Shown one piece after another: positions 1 through 11,465 of a DNA stretch of 64,000 nt (positions are counted from its first letter, which is position 1; the number at the start of each line of letters is the position of its first letter). The DNA lies in the NCBI GenBank assembly GCA_917880885.1, contig OU862913.1, positions 30,141,286-30,205,285 on the forward strand, in the 5' to 3' direction. Source of the stretch: Limnephilus marmoratus (lineage: Eukaryota > Arthropoda > Insecta > Trichoptera > Limnephilidae). The position numbers and the translations under genes are program-made. The notes below the pieces were generated by a model. That model was not told where the DNA came from. It saw only the letters and a list, made by a program, of their open reading frames with translations, and made no database searches.

Positions 1-22
1 AAAGCTGAATAAAACAAAAATT

Positions 23-412
23 AAGGCACGCTCGGCAAAATTGAGGGAGATACAAACGTTCAAAGTATTTAAAATTTCACTTCGCGAACTGATATTGACA
101 GCCCGCCCGCCATTTTGTTATAACATAATACGCTAAACATGGTTTGTGATACAAAAAAGGGGCCCTTTATAACGCCTACTCGCGTCAAGGCAAGAAAAAC
201 ATTCCAGTTTTCAAGTGGTTTAGCGGCTACGCTAGGTTTGAGTAACATGGTTTGTGATTCTGGCGTACTATTAATTCTGTATTAGGTCTGGGATCCAACA
301 TAAGCAGTGGAAAAATGGCGAACGAACTGTCAATATCAGTTCGCGAAGTGAAATTTTAAATACTTTGAACGGTTGTATCTCCCTCAATTTTAATTTAATA
401 AAAAGTGCCTTT
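23..412. mobile_element. Fold-back MITE with ~80-bp inverted arms
   Basis: Positions 38-112 are nearly the reverse complement of 318-396; both contain TTTCACTTCGCGAACTGATA or its complement. The outer ends read AAGGCAC and GTGCCTT. The middle holds two copies of AACATGGTTTGTGAT about 100 bp apart. No coding capacity. A non-autonomous DNA transposon is the simplest reading; the superfamily is not assignable because no clear target duplication is visible. Confidence 0.7.
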
Positions 413-1105
413 TTATTAAATTCCCAGACATTGGCGGGATCTGCATTTCACCCTGGAATTTTTGGTCCTTGGTGAGTTTGTGTGATGCCATTCCATTGAC
501 TGCCTCTTTGGTTCAGGTACAAAAAAATTAACCCATATTTTGTCTCCGGTCACAATTTTTTCCAGAAACTAAGCGATGCAAGTGGTGTAAGACTATTGTT
601 TTTCTCGTTTCTTTATTCTGGCCGGTTAACTTTCTTGGTACCCACCTTGCACAAACTTTTGTTGAATAATCAGTTGTCGAATAAACGTCATTACACTGCC
701 TTTACTGAGGGAGAGAATGCGACATCTGGGCTATGTCACCACGAATGATGTCATCAACTTGCTCAATTTTACATGAAGTCATTGCAATCAACGGCCTGCC
801 GCTCCGCTTTTCGTCAGTCAGCGGTGTTTGTCCATCAGCTTCGTTACAAATAACCATCGTCTAGCAGTGCTGACATCCACTGTTGCATCTCAGTACTATT
901 TCATAAATGCGAAAGGTCTTTTCACCTTCTACATTCAAAAATCAGTCACAGAACGCTGTCTAATACGTAGGTACATCGATGTCGGCCATTTTGCAAGCGA
1001 CCGCAGTGCTGCCACCTGCTGATGCAAAAAGTTACTACTGCACCAGATTGTAGAAGGTTTGAGGAATTGCATCAAATTCAAAATTTTCACTTAACTAACT
1101 TTATT
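413..1105 (-). pseudogene. mariner-family transposase remnant
   Basis: Read on the minus strand, this resembles mariner transposase in broken frames. An N-terminal piece (SVTDFLNVEGEKTFRIYEI) lies near 950-890. A helix-turn-helix-like segment follows, then KVCARWVP-like residues near 640. Last comes a conserved stretch with VTGD, W and PEPKRQSMEWHH (about 560-490), where the first catalytic aspartate of the family sits. Stops and frameshifts occur throughout. The 3' half of the gene is missing where the MITE at 23-412 begins. The leader around 1105-1040 is repeated in opposite orientation at 2030-2096, next to an intact mariner-like end. Confidence 0.75.
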
Positions 1106-1389
1106 TAACCCGTCTGCTTGTTTAGGATTAAATACATCCCAAAACACGTAATCGCGTTATAAGACCAAAAACGTCCCGAGCGATCTTACATTTTAAAAGC
1201 TATATATCTCTTTTCCTCTCACGCAAAAATATGTATTTTTTCTGTTGACCAGAAATAGAACAAAATAATGCTTCTTATTGTCTTTGAAATATAAAAGCTA
1301 TCTTGCATAGATATTTTACAATCTCGATCCAAAGTGACGGTTTCAGAATTTTCGCAAGAAACTGAGGCTTCCGGATTGTGAGGTGGGAA

Positions 1390-1722
1390 CAAAGATATTG
1401 AAATATAAGTGGATGTGCTATCTGCTGTTTTTACTATGTGGGTCTGCGCTTCCGGGTGTCGCCGATATTGTTTACCAATCAACAAATTAATAAACTAAAA
1501 GAATAAATAATTAACGAATAAACCAAACGAACGTTAAACTAAATGAACGAATTCTTTCCTTATTCAAAATATATTGTTAACCAATATTAATGCACATTTT
1601 CAAAAAATCAACGAAATGAACAAATTCTTTTTGTATGAAAACTACGCTAATTAGCGCGTAGTCCGGCGACAGTTGCGCGGACACCATAGCATATCTCTTC
1701 TGTATTTGAATATTTTTGGGTG
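1390..1722 (+). mobile_element. 330-bp MITE, copy 1
   Basis: Ends are CAAAGATATTGAAATAT and TTTGAATATTTTTGG, roughly complementary. An inverted second copy lies at 13657-13985 and shares the segments with CGGCGACACCCGGAAGCGC and the run of TTCGTT/TTAGTTT words. Non-coding; a short fragment of the same family lies at 13459-13530. Confidence 0.65.
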
Positions 1723-1744
1723 GGAATATATTTTATTTTGACAT

Positions 1745-1975
1745 TGCTGCACTAATTTCAGATAATGCAAATTATTAGACCTTATCGCTAACAACTCGAG
1801 CAGTGACATATAACCCCAATGAAAGGTCATATATAAATAACATTAGTGTCACATACAAACAGGGAAATCACGTATTACCTATTACGAATGGGAAATTCCA
1901 AAATAATCAAAGCTAAGTGCAATGAACAAGATAAAACAAGCGGTATTTAGAGCAAATTTACTTATATTTTATTGT
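1745..1975 (+). repeat. Dispersed repeat, pair with 51745-51955
   Basis: The stretch containing ACCTTATCGCTAACAACTCG, CCCCAATGAAAGGTCATAT and ATTACGAATGGGAAATTCC recurs in reverse complement at 51745-51955 with scattered differences. Non-coding and of unknown class. Confidence 0.6.
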
Positions 1976-1984
1976 TCTTCAAAG

Positions 1985-2096
1985 TACGAGGATCAGTCAA
2001 AAAGTAATGCCTCCTGTTTTTTTCTACTTAAATAAAGTTAGTTAAGTGAAAATTTTGAATTTGATGCAATTCCTCAAACCTTCTACAATCTGGTGC
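1985..2096 (+). mobile_element. mariner 5' terminal segment
   Basis: Begins TACGAGGATCAGTCAAAAAG, the typical start of a mariner inverted terminal repeat, and runs into the leader found inverted at 1105-1040. It probably belongs to the same element as the transposase remnant, rearranged by the insertions between 1110 and 1985. Confidence 0.65.
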
Positions 2097-2126
2097 TTAA
2101 AAAGTGTTTGGAGAAGAAGATAAGGA

Positions 2127-2556
2127 GGCGTCTACTAATATCTACAGGAATTCCAAAAACTGAAAAAATCGAACTAATATCTATGGGAATCAAAGTGTTG
2201 ACGAATATCTACAGCTCAAACTGTTGATTAATACCTATGAGAACCAAAGTGTTGACGAATATCTACAGTACTGTCAGAGGTTGGATTTGCAATTATGTAT
2301 AGCATATTGGAATAACGTAATATTGCGTATGCAGTTTAAAAAACTTAATTTATGTAAGTATGTATGTAAAAATCCCTAATATCGGACTATTGGACACATT
2401 TAGCTGATTAGTCCAACCTACGCTCTGTAGATATTAGTTCAACCTACGCTCTGTAGATATTAATCAACACTCTGAAGTTCGTAGATATTAGTTCAACATA
2501 TGAGCTGTAGATATTCGTCAAACATACGGGCTGTAGATATTAGTATCTGGAGTCGA
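2127..2556 (+). repeat. Element with two opposing arrays of ATATCTAC subrepeats, copy A
   Basis: The left part has repeated GTTGACGAATATCTACAG words. The centre is a unique core (GGTTGGATTTGCAATTATGT to GGACTATTGGACACATTTAG). The right part has the opposite-strand word CTGTAGATATTAG repeated four times. The same core with larger arrays is found in reverse orientation at 44716-45234. This looks like a non-autonomous element with subterminal repeat arrays. Confidence 0.6.
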
Positions 2557-2600
2557 AGATAAGGTGAGTTGAGGAAAATTCGGATTTGGGGAAACGTATG

Positions 2601-2722
2601 ATGGCCGGCGTGATCGAGTGGTAAGGCTCTTATTTGATTAATTTAACAGAGTTAAAATGGCTTTAGCCGTGGTGACCAGATCTGAATAGCCAGGTACTTC
2701 CCTACCTTCCTGTGTCGGACGT
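2601..2722 (+). mobile_element. SINE-D copy, internally deleted
   Basis: Starts with the tRNA-like GGCCGGCGTGATCGAGTGGT (box A), then jumps directly to the body segment GGCTTTAGCCGTGGTGACCA and CTGAATAGCCAGGTACTTCC. The full-length relative is at 52183-52590. Confidence 0.65.
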
Positions 2723-3326
2723 ATTTGGCATATTATGTATTATGTATTTGGCTATGTAAAATATTGTGTTTAAGAAATAAATTGTCAGGGTGAGGCGAGC
2801 AAGCAGAGGGAATTTTGTTGCCATCGGGCGCTTTCACTGGATTCTCGGAATCCGGAGCCGATGGCCAACGTCTTTAATGGGTTCTACGAATCCTTCCTAC
2901 GTATAACGGCTAACGGCCCAACAATGACATAGCAATGGCAGAGTGCTCTAGCATTCTACCTTGGCCTAATTAATAGGGTCTAGAAGCCCTTCCAAACCAG
3001 TCAGTAATCAATTAACCACCTTCGCGTCAACATCTCTCTCTGCCTGCCCGCCCTTGCTCTGACCTGCTTCCATTCGCCTCTTTTCTTTTCTGACCATCGC
3101 CTTACCCCTGGATCTCGGACACTCTACGCTCTACGGACCAGACAGACCAGGAACTACGAGCCCTTGGATCACCTTCAGACAAGCTCTCCAAGCGGACAGC
3201 CCTGAGACGCTCTCCCGACTTCTTAACGCCTTCGTGGACTGCGATCAGCAACCTGTTTCTACAGTCTTGTGTGCCTCATCCTGTGTGGTACACTTCCTAT
3301 TATCCATCTCCTTCCCCTCTCTACAT
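2723..3326. other. No gene recognised
   Basis: Moderately GC-richer than its surroundings. The + strand is open from about 3080 to 3290 without an ATG, and the translation matches no family I know. It may be the 5' region of an unknown repeat; it directly abuts a poly-T tract and a SINE-A copy. Confidence 0.4.
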
Positions 3327-3578
3327 TTTTTTTTTAAATGAGCTCTACACAGGAGGCCCCGAGGAAAATAATTTCCCTCAGGGCCTATGTCATCTTTGAG
3401 GATGCTGTGGGGAGGATTTTTTTAAGGAAAGGAAAGAGAGGAGAGTTCTGGGAAGGAAAAGGGTTTAAGGAGTGGGTAGGAATCTGGGGTTCAGTATGTC
3501 CTGGTCATCCGCTTCCAAGACCTAGACAAACCTCACCCCATGAACCCGGGCACCCCTGCTAAATCACCAAACGTAGTG
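3327..3578 (-). mobile_element. SINE-A (A-tailed 430-bp repeat), partial
   Basis: The plus strand begins with a T-run followed by ATGAGCTCTACACAGGAGGC and CCTGAGGAAAATAATTTCC, then CCATGAACCCGGGCACCCCT. These match the 3' end and middle of a family present about a dozen times here (best copies 48608-49025 and 60345-60790). Short reading frames inside it are by-products. Confidence 0.75.
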
Positions 3579-4649
3579 TTAAAAGCATGTGTGTTATATT
3601 GTTATAGGGAAATGTAATGATGTACCTTTGTCAGGCTCGGATGTAATCTGCAAGTCAACTTTGATTTCCTCTCAGGAAATCTTGGACGCCAAACTCAGTC
3701 TAATGTCTATGTCAACAAGCGGAGATCACGAAACTCATTTCTCAGAGTGTGGGCCATTTATTTTCATAGCATTCCTGAAAAGGCTGCACAGGGAATCTAT
3801 ATAATAAAACAAGTGATAGGGTAGAAAATCGGTACACTGTATTGTGTTGTTATGACATATTAAAATAAAATGTATGGACTCACCCCGGGACCAATATCGT
3901 ATTTTATGCTATGCCTAGCTAAACTAAGTAATTTACTGCCGCCGTTCCCCCGAAGTCGTGAGAAACCATCACCACCTCCTGGTGGCAAGGGAGGTCCCAA
4001 CCTCTGCGGCACAGCTTGGACCTGCGACCTCCACAGCGGTCGCATGGAAGGGATGATAGACCTGGACCCTCAGAGAAAGGAAGGAGTACCCAAACTCTCC
4101 TCCAAATTGGCAAGGAAGGCTCATCAGCAATGGCGGCGGGGAATTGTTCAACTCTGCGGTTTTTTCGGGTTTATTCCATAAATAAACCCCGGTGGGAATT
4201 CGATAGTTGCCCTGCATGCAATCACGGGCGTGGCGGGTTATTATTTAAACCGATGCCACGGATAAAGAGGTACAATAATCGTTACTCTCGAACATCGCCA
4301 TCAAACTCGTGGGTCACTTGGGACCCTCGCGAAAACTCGCATTTTACGCGAATAAATCCTTGGAATATATATTTAAAAATACACGACGTGTTTCCTTTGC
4401 CCGAACGCAGACGCCCAAAACTTGGATTCCACTCACATGGTTTCAAAACTTAAAAATTAAGTGTTTGTTATTTGCACAGCGATCCGCATAAATCGCCCTG
4501 CAAACTCGAGTCCGGAAACTGAAAAAAAAACAAAACGCCGCCTACCGACGCGTTGAACAAACTCCTCGCAGCCTTGCCAACCTATCCAATAAAAATGCAT
4601 TAAAAAAATAGTACCTAACTAACGATAAATAAAATCGCTTCATAACAGT
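3579..4649. other. No gene recognised; GC-elevated segment
   Basis: Around 3930-4300 the base composition is richer in C and G than the flanks. Overlapping open frames of 60-145 codons exist on both strands, with no recognisable domain and no consistent splice signals. Such overlapping frames are expected from GC-rich sequence with few stops. A promoter or untranslated exon is possible but not shown. Confidence 0.35.
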
Positions 4650-4815
4650 AGCGAACCACTTGGGGTGACCTATGGCAGAGGTGTTGGTTATCCAATAAAG
4701 GTTCCCGGGGCGGCGGTAGCACTACCTTCAGTCTCACAGCATACCCCAATAGGGGATTCCGTAGTCTCATTGACTCCAGACAGGAGCAGCTGGGACTCTT
4801 GTGAGGTTTTTGCGG
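4650..4815. mobile_element. SINE-A 5' end (minus) fused to SINE-D tail (plus)
   Basis: 4650-4716 carries CACTTGGGGTGACCTATGGC and GGTTCCCGGGGCGGCGGTA, the antisense 5' end of SINE-A. 4716-4815 carries ACTACCTTCAGTCTCACAGC and CAGGAGCAGCTGGGACTCTT, the 3' part of SINE-D. A further SINE-A scrap lies at 5135-5178. Confidence 0.6.
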
Positions 4816-5185
4816 CACACTGGCAACCTGTATTATGCACCAAGACCTCTAGAGTAGCGCTATTTCATTACTCATCACTCCTTCGGTCGGCTCGAAGCTA
4901 AGGTGTTTAGATCTTTGACGTGTCCCTAATATCCATATTTTTAATTCAATATATCGATATTTTTAGCCGATATATTTTGATCCGATATATCGATACAAAA
5001 TATCCAATATCGAAAATTGAATCAAAAACGATATTTTTAAAATTTATGTATTTACAGTCACTAGAATCCAAAACCGTATAGGAACGAACGGAAAAAAGTA
5101 ACTGTATTGGGTCATGACATCTGGCGGTTGAAATTTCCAATAAAGGTTCCTGGGGCGGCGGTACCCATTCCCGCCTCCATAATAT

Positions 5186-5850
5186 AATATTGGAGTTACC
5201 TACATAATATTGGAGTTTTACCTACCATTAAAACTCTTATTATGTTGCCTTCCTTATCCAGAATATTCCTCATCCCCTGTCTGGTGAGACTACAATTGAA
5301 GAAAATGGCGTCGCGTTTGATTGAATTCACAGAGGGACAAATTCGCGTGCCGAATGGCGCGAAATTTGAATATTTAAGAAGGTAAAAGGAGAAGAAAGGC
5401 CGAAATCGGATAGAAACAGAGATGCCATCTCTCACTTAGGAATATTCTGGATAAGGAACGGCACTACATAATATTGGAGTTTTACCTATCATTAAAACTC
5501 TTATATGTTGCCTTCCTTATCCAGAATATTCCTCATCCCCTGTCTGTTGAGACTCCAATTGAATAAAATGGCGTCACTTCGACGCTTGCGTGTGCCTAGC
5601 TGTTGGCGACAGTGATTGAATTCACAGAGAGACAAAATCGGATAGGCCGAAATCGGATAGAAACAGAGATGCCATCTCTCGCTTAGGAATATTCTGGATA
5701 AGGAACGGCACTACATAATATTGGAGTTTTACCTACCATTAAAACTCTTATATGTTGCCTTCCTTATCCAGAATATTCCTTAGTGAGAGAGATGGCATCT
5801 CTGTTTACTTAGGAATATTCTGGATAAGGAACGGCACTACATAATTTTTT
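5186..5850. mobile_element. Three tandem MITE units sharing inverted ends
   Basis: The word CCTTATCCAGAATATTCCT and its complement AGGAATATTCTGGATAAGG alternate, each pair framed by TACATAATATTGGAGTTTTA. Units lie at about 5199-5467, 5468-5712 and 5713-5845 and become shorter. The first two share GAAACAGAGATGCCATCTCT; the third is almost only the two ends. Tandem or nested insertion of one family. Confidence 0.7.
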
Positions 5851-5857
5851 TTTCGTT

Positions 5858-6105
5858 ATTTGTTTTTGGAGTGTTATGCCGTGTTGCGCTACCTCCTTCT
5901 TTAGCCAACATTTCGGACAGCGTTGCAGTGTCTATCTATCCAGTAGATCCGGAACACATCTGCCGGATCTGCCCTGATGATGGACACTGCAGCGCTGTCC
6001 GAAACGTTGGCTAAAGAAGGAGGTAGCGCGACACGGCATAACACCCCAAAAACAAATAATGAAAATACTTTTGACCGTGAAAACCTTAAAACGTATCTAA
6101 CAGAT
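5858..6105. mobile_element. Palindromic Penelope-like terminal repeat with hammerhead core (copy 1)
   Basis: The two halves are inverted copies around about 5965. Outer ends share TTGCGCTACCTCCTTCTTTA, and the inner part reads CCCTGATGATGGACACTGCA then CTGTCCGAAACGTTGGC. The plus strand at 5974-6004 has the hammerhead ribozyme order CTGATGA, a GGACA/TGTCC stem, then GAAAC. The left half is damaged in its CTGATGA box. CTGATGA/GAAAC motifs in repeat ends are typical of Penelope-like elements; no reverse transcriptase is nearby. Confidence 0.6.
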
Positions 6106-6231
6106 AATAAGGCGTGATCATTGAGAAAGTAAGTGAAAAACGATAGGTTTTTTTTCCTGTGAAATCACATCACTTGATATTTTTTCACAATAAGAGTTAA
6201 TTTATTTTTAAAACACCAATCGGAAAAGCAA

Positions 6232-6955
6232 TTAAGAGCGTTTAACCAGCCAGTGGACGAAAATCCACATTTCGTCGAAAGTTATTCTTACGATCGTGCA
6301 GGGCGGTTACAATGAGAAAGATTAATTATTCTCCGTACCAGCTTTTTAAAATTATAACTCAATATCGAATTTATTCCAATTCAAATTAGCTTTAATTTAT
6401 GCCTTCATCCAAAAATGCTGAAAGGCGTGATGATAAAACTATTAAAAAAATGTACTTTTTGTAGTTATTTTTTGATTATAAGTATTTATCATTTTTCAAT
6501 AATGTCTAAATTTAATAAGAATGTTAAAAAAATCTGAAATATATTAGTTTGTAAGTGCGCAAATAATTAATACACAAATGGACCAACTTTCGTCAAGAAA
6601 CACATGTACGTACATATTTTTTAATTATTTTATTGAAACTAAAATTAAAATTCGAAAACATGCGTTTGCTAGATAATGTATTGATTTGTTTAAATGCATG
6701 ATTATATTATTTGAAATGGGTGTGGTACAATACAAAAACTTTTTTGAAAATTTAACAAATCTGCCAACGACCTATGGAATAACCTTATTATACTAAAAAT
6801 TTAAAAAAAATCTCAAAATTTATTACATACGAATGCTAGATCAAAGAACAATCTTTCGAAATCCATTTATAATTTTTTGTGGAAAAGAGTCAATACGTCT
6901 AAAATCTGATTTGAAAATGACATATTTCTGGTTTTCTCTGGTAATGCCCTCTTAA
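6232..6955 (+). mobile_element. TTAA-ended MITE, copy 1 (724 bp)
   Basis: Starts TTAAGAGCGTTTAACCAGCC and ends TGGTAATGCCCTCTTAA; the ends are imperfect inverted repeats. Other copies are at 19014-19734 (+), 32630-33357 (-) and 39892-40612 (-). All are non-coding. TTAA at both ends points to the piggyBac superfamily. Confidence 0.8.
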
Positions 6956-7028
6956 GATTAGATTATAGGGACAGACGGTCCTCGATATTATCAATAATTC
7001 TGTATGTCTTCAAATCATCTGCAAACAT

Positions 7029-8880
7029 TTTTTTTTTTAATAAATGTTTTATTTTTAATATTATGTTTTACATGGTATTTGTATGATAATTATACATCTG
7101 AGGTTTATTTTTAGTACCCTTCCATTGAAAGCATTTGCTTGTGTATGGAAGGGGAGTGTACATTAATGTTATTAGTTAGTACTTAAATAATTCATTGTAC
7201 ATAAATATATTTGAGCTGCAGTATTTATTTTGATTACAGTGGGTATTTAAAAAAAGGAAGAATGTTATCGAAAACGAATTTTTGTAAGATTAATTACTAA
7301 TTGACAGTGGTTTTTTTCTTAAGAATATTTTTGAAATGTTTCTTGACAGAGAGCAGTATTCGGGTTTTATCATTAATGCTTCTGATTTCTTCTGGTAGTC
7401 GATTGAAAAAAGTTTTTCCCTGGTAAGTGTAATGATGCAAAAAAACGTATTTAGTTTTGGGCATAGAAAAACATGTTTAAGTCGAGTTCTGTTTTCATTT
7501 AAAAATGGATATTTATCTTTTTCTTTTATAATTTGAATTAATGAATTTTTAATATATAAATCTTTAAATGTGGGTACTTGAAATTCTTCAAACAGGCGTT
7601 CTATTGGGTAGTCTAAGGATTTTTTTAACATAATACCCAACAAATAATAATTGTCCTTTGTACAATTTCTATTGGAAGAAGGTTACATTTATACGCGGAT
7701 CCCCAACTAATAATAGCGTATTGTAAAGTAGATTGAACTAAGGCATAGTAGATTAAATATAGATTTTTTATCGACAGAAAATTTCTAATTCTTAAATACA
7801 TATATATTAATTTTTTGATTTTGTTTACTACTTGACATATTTGTTCCTTCCATTTCAGATTTTTATCAATAATTACTCCGAGATATTTAATTTTATTTGT
7901 TGTTTTTAATATTGTACAGTTTGATTTGCAATAATGTTGGCTATGCATTTTAGTGTTATCGTGTATGACAATGTTAAAATTTTTGGGAGCGTCGTTTGGA
8001 TGGATTGCAAATGGGATTACAAATGTCTTTTCACTATTTAGTGATAGTAAATTAGTGTTGAAAAAATTCTTAAGCGTATTGATGTCTTCTGTGGCCTTTA
8101 ATTCTACATTTTCCCAAGTCTTTTCACTTATTATTAATACTGTATCGTCGGCGTATGATGTAATTTGACCATGTAGATGTTGAAAAAAATATCGTTTACA
8201 TATATGGTAAATAGGATTGGTCCAAGCACTGTACCTTGGGGGATTCCAAAGCTTGAAATCTCTTGATCACTATTAACACGATTGATTTTTACCACTTGAG
8301 GTCGGTTTTTTAAGTAGTTGGTGATCCATTTAATCGCGTTGCCTTTTACGCCAATATTATTTAATTTTTTTAATAGCATCTCATGGGATATGCTATCGAA
8401 TGCCTTTCTGAGGTCAATAAATATACCCGCACATTTTTTACCTTTATCTAATGATTCGTAAATGTATGAAGTTACGTTAGCAATGGCATCTTGTGTGCTG
8501 AGTGATTTAATAAAACCAAACTGGTTTTTGTGTAGTATTTTATTACTATCTAGGAAACTATTTTTTCAAAGATCTTTCCTATGTTAGAAATTAGACAAAT
8601 TGGGCGATAATTCGTTACTTGGTGTGGATCACCAGATTTGTAAATAGGTGAGATTATTGTGTTTTTGTAGTTCATTTGGAAATATTCCTTTCGTTAAACT
8701 CGAGTTTATTAAATGAGTGATAGGTTTTATTAAGTAAGATTTCATAGATTTTAACATGTGTGCCGTAATAGAATCAAAACCGGGAGACGAACCTCCTTTC
8801 ATATTTTCTATTATTTTTAAGATTTCACATTCTGTTGTTATTTCAAATGTTGAAAGTATATTACTTTTACATTAAAATAA
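7029..8880 (-). pseudogene. 5'-truncated jockey-type LINE reverse transcriptase
   Basis: The minus strand reads a degenerate non-LTR reverse transcriptase. A block with IFIDLRKAFDSISHEML lies at about 8440-8390. GIPQGTVLGPILFTIYVNDI lies near 8250, and the catalytic SYADDTVLI near 8165-8140 in a shifted frame. The C-terminal region (KYLGVIIDKNLKWKEQI, then IYMYLRIRNFL) runs at 7900-7640, and a terminal block continues to 7290. At least three frame breaks separate the parts. A T-run at 7029 on the plus strand is the poly(A) tail. No endonuclease domain remains. Confidence 0.85.
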
Positions 8881-9094
8881 GAACATGGGTGAATATATTA
8901 GTTGTCGTATATAAATAAATTAAAATGTATAGGACGGAGATGCGAACCTTGGGAACCGAATTATGCCAAAATTATGCCAAATGAATACGTCAATAGAGGT
9001 GTTGCCCAAGTATGTATTACTTTTACTAAATTTTTAGCAGATTGATTGCATTTTAAAAATTTTCTGATCCAAGTTTGAAATTCAATCCTAATAT
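8881..9094. other. No feature recognised
   Basis: AT-rich spacer between two LINE remnants; no open frame, palindrome or family match seen. Confidence 0.4.
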
Positions 9095-9900
9095 CATTTT
9101 TAATACTCATCATCATCAATATTGGCTCTACAACCCCTGGTGGGTCTTGGCCTCCTCAAGAGTCTTCCTACACTCATCTCGGTTTTGTGCCAGCTCTCTT
9201 CAGTTTGGAAGCTCCAAGGTAGATATGTCTTTGAGGACGTTGTCGCTCCATCTTAGTCTTGATCTTCCCAGGCTCCTTCGCCCTATTGGTCTTGAGTTCA
9301 GCAGGGATTTGGTGCTTGATGCTCGGTCATTCTCTCCACACGACCCAGCCATTGAAGTCTTTCCAGTTTATAAATTTTGCGACGTTTAGCTCCTTAAACA
9401 AAGTATAGAGCTCATTGTTATAACGTCTGCGCCAAAATCCATTTTCTAGAACCGGTCCGAAGATGCGCCTCAAATTTTTTCTTTCAAAAACGTCCAGTGC
9501 TCGCTCATTCCTCTTAATTAGTACCCAAGTCTCAGCTGCGTACGTAAGTACTGGTCTGATAAGTGTTTTGTACACTAATATCTTCGTGTTTCTGGACAGC
9601 AGTCTGGACTTTAATAGGTTTTGTAGGCGGAAATAACAGCGATTTGCGTTCACTATGCGTTTCTGGATCTCCTCTGTGGTATTATTGTCGTTTGTTATCA
9701 GGGAGCCTAAGTATGTGAATCTTGGTACCGTTTCGAAATTTTGGTTTCCACACGAGAGAGTTGGGATTTGTTGGGTGCATCCTACAGTCATGTATTTGGT
9801 CTTTTGCTGGTTTACTACGAGACCCATATTTTTGGCAGAGCTTTCAAGATTTATAAAGGCGTTACGTAAAGCATCTGGAGTTTTCGCGATCATTTTTAAT
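9095..9900 (-). pseudogene. RTE-like LINE, C-terminal part
   Basis: The minus frame from 9893 to 9327 reads the end of a reverse transcriptase (NMGLVVNQQKTKYMTV, FTYLGSLIT, VYKTLIRPVLTYAAETW). A second frame downstream, to about 9110, reads GRRRLGRPKTRWSDNV and WRELAQNRDE, the usual tail of RTE/BovB-type elements. The 3' end is the simple run TTGATGATGATGAGTATT, as RTE elements often have. The catalytic YADD block is missing, so this is a 5'-truncated insertion with one frameshift. Confidence 0.8.
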
Positions 9901-10194
9901 ACTAGTATGATCTAATCTATTCGATTGCGGGTATCCTCCTTTGACCTCGGGACCACGAATCTGATTTAATAGTATTTGGTTTCGGTTGTAGCCTTCTTTT
10001 CGGTCCTCCCCCTTGACATATTTCCCGGGGAATATCGGAATATAATCCTATCGATCTTACCCCTTTTTCGTTTTCCATACAAAAAGCCATATATTCTCAG
10101 ACTTTTAGAGGAACGTATGGGCGAATTTACGATGGTGGTGGTGTTGGTGCAGGACCTAGACAAAACCACTGGAGCGGTCACGCGAAATAAATAA
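9901..10194. other. No gene recognised
   Basis: Short overlapping frames on both strands (about 70 codons) with no recognisable product. The right edge, GGAGCGGTCACGCGAAATAA, is shared in inverted form with 22238-22256 and probably marks the edge of dispersed family R. Confidence 0.3.
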
Positions 10195-10515
10195 ATTTGC
10201 CTCGATTGCTCGAGATTTCCCAGACGACAATTTTTTTAATTTTTCGCAAACATTAAAAAATCATACCTTCGAATTTTAACATGGAGACATAAAAACTTAT
10301 TATAGTGCTATACAGCCAATGAATTAATCTGTATTTTACTCTTTATCTCATATTTGTAGGATTTATAAAAAAAATATTAAAAAATCGTAAAGTTTATAAT
10401 CGCGCGAATCCTGCATGTTTTTTTACTTGAAACTGCCATGAGTGATACATACTTATTCGAGTCAACATAGAATGTTTATGATTTCTATATGTTGTCTGTG
10501 GTATACTTGATAATG
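10195..10515 (+). repeat. Dispersed family R, left fragment
   Basis: Shared in inverted orientation with 21050-21270 and 20440-20520, and directly with 14990-15075 and 15806-15870. Examples are CATACCTTCGAATTTTAACA and GTAGGATTTATAAAAAAAAT. The family continues at 11720-11870, so the LINE at 10518 was inserted into it. Non-coding. Confidence 0.6.
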
Positions 10516-10517
10516 AA

Positions 10518-11465
10518 ATGTGCATATCTATTTCTCACCCTCTACTATGGGATAAACTCAGGGAAAGAGGCATATCACCGGCGGTGATACATATCCTCGA
10601 CTTGTGGCATAGACAGCAGGAGAACTTAGTAAGGTGGAAAGATGGACTCTCCGAACCTTTCCTCCTGAAGAGCGGCGTTAGACAGGGAGGATGCATGTCC
10701 CCGATATTGTTCAACCTGTACATGGACGAACTCACCGATAGGCTAAACAATGCAGGGGTAGGCTGCCAAATCGGAGGACAGTTTCTGAACAATATCAGTT
10801 ATGCGGACGACATGGTATTGATGGCACCATCTATAAGGGGCCTACGTATTCTTTTAAAGATCTGCGAAGAGTTTGCTGAAGAAACAAACATGCAATACAA
10901 CCCCACTAAAACGGCTCTACTGGTCGTAAGATATGGACAAGGACCAAAAAATATTCCTCCAGCTACCCTGAATGGTGTGAACCTGCAGGTGACTGAAGGA
11001 ACTAAATACCTTGGACACATAATCACCAGTAATCTGATGGATGATGACGACATCGATAGGCAAAGAAGAGCTCTCAGTGTAAAAGCAAACATGCTCAGTA
11101 GAAGATTCCGCCTTTGCAGTACTGCTGTAAAAAGGACGCTCTTCCTTTCCTTCTGCGCAACACTGTATACGTCTGAACTCTGGGCAAACTACAAGAAGAG
11201 TAGTATAGAAAGACTTCGGGTTCAGTATAACAACGCCTTCCGCATAATGTTTGGTCTCCCCAGATATTGCAGCGCTTCCCGGATGTTCACGGAGGGGCGA
11301 GTTCCTGGCTTTGCAGCCCTTATTAGATCCAGGGTGGCAGGAATGAGGGAAAGGATAACCAGCTCTGGAAACATCCTCGTCATGGAAGCCCGCCTCAGTC
11401 CATCATCCAGTATTGATGCACACTGGAGAAAAATACTGGCTCCTTACGTGCTCACAGAATCCTGA
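10518..11465 (+). pseudogene. Non-LTR reverse transcriptase, C-terminal half
   Basis: An uninterrupted 315-codon frame encodes the palm-to-thumb part of a LINE reverse transcriptase. It has LWDKLRERGISPAVIHIL, then GVRQGGCMSPILFNLYMDEL, then the catalytic ISYADDMVLMAP near residue 98, then KYLGHIITSNL. A thumb region rich in basic residues follows. The N-terminal fingers and any endonuclease are absent, and there is no in-frame ATG before the conserved region that fits a full protein. The sequence is intact over 0.95 kb, so this copy is younger than the other LINE remnants here. It has inserted into family R. Clade not assigned. Confidence 0.85.

Noticed and set aside
2980..3310. Open plus-strand stretch with LGHSTLYGPDRPG-like translation
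   Set aside because: No ATG, no splice signals checked as consistent, no family; left as unassigned sequence.
4016..4453. 145-codon plus frame and overlapping frames on both strands
   Set aside because: No domain, no splice context; the GC-rich sequence gives open frames in several phases at once.
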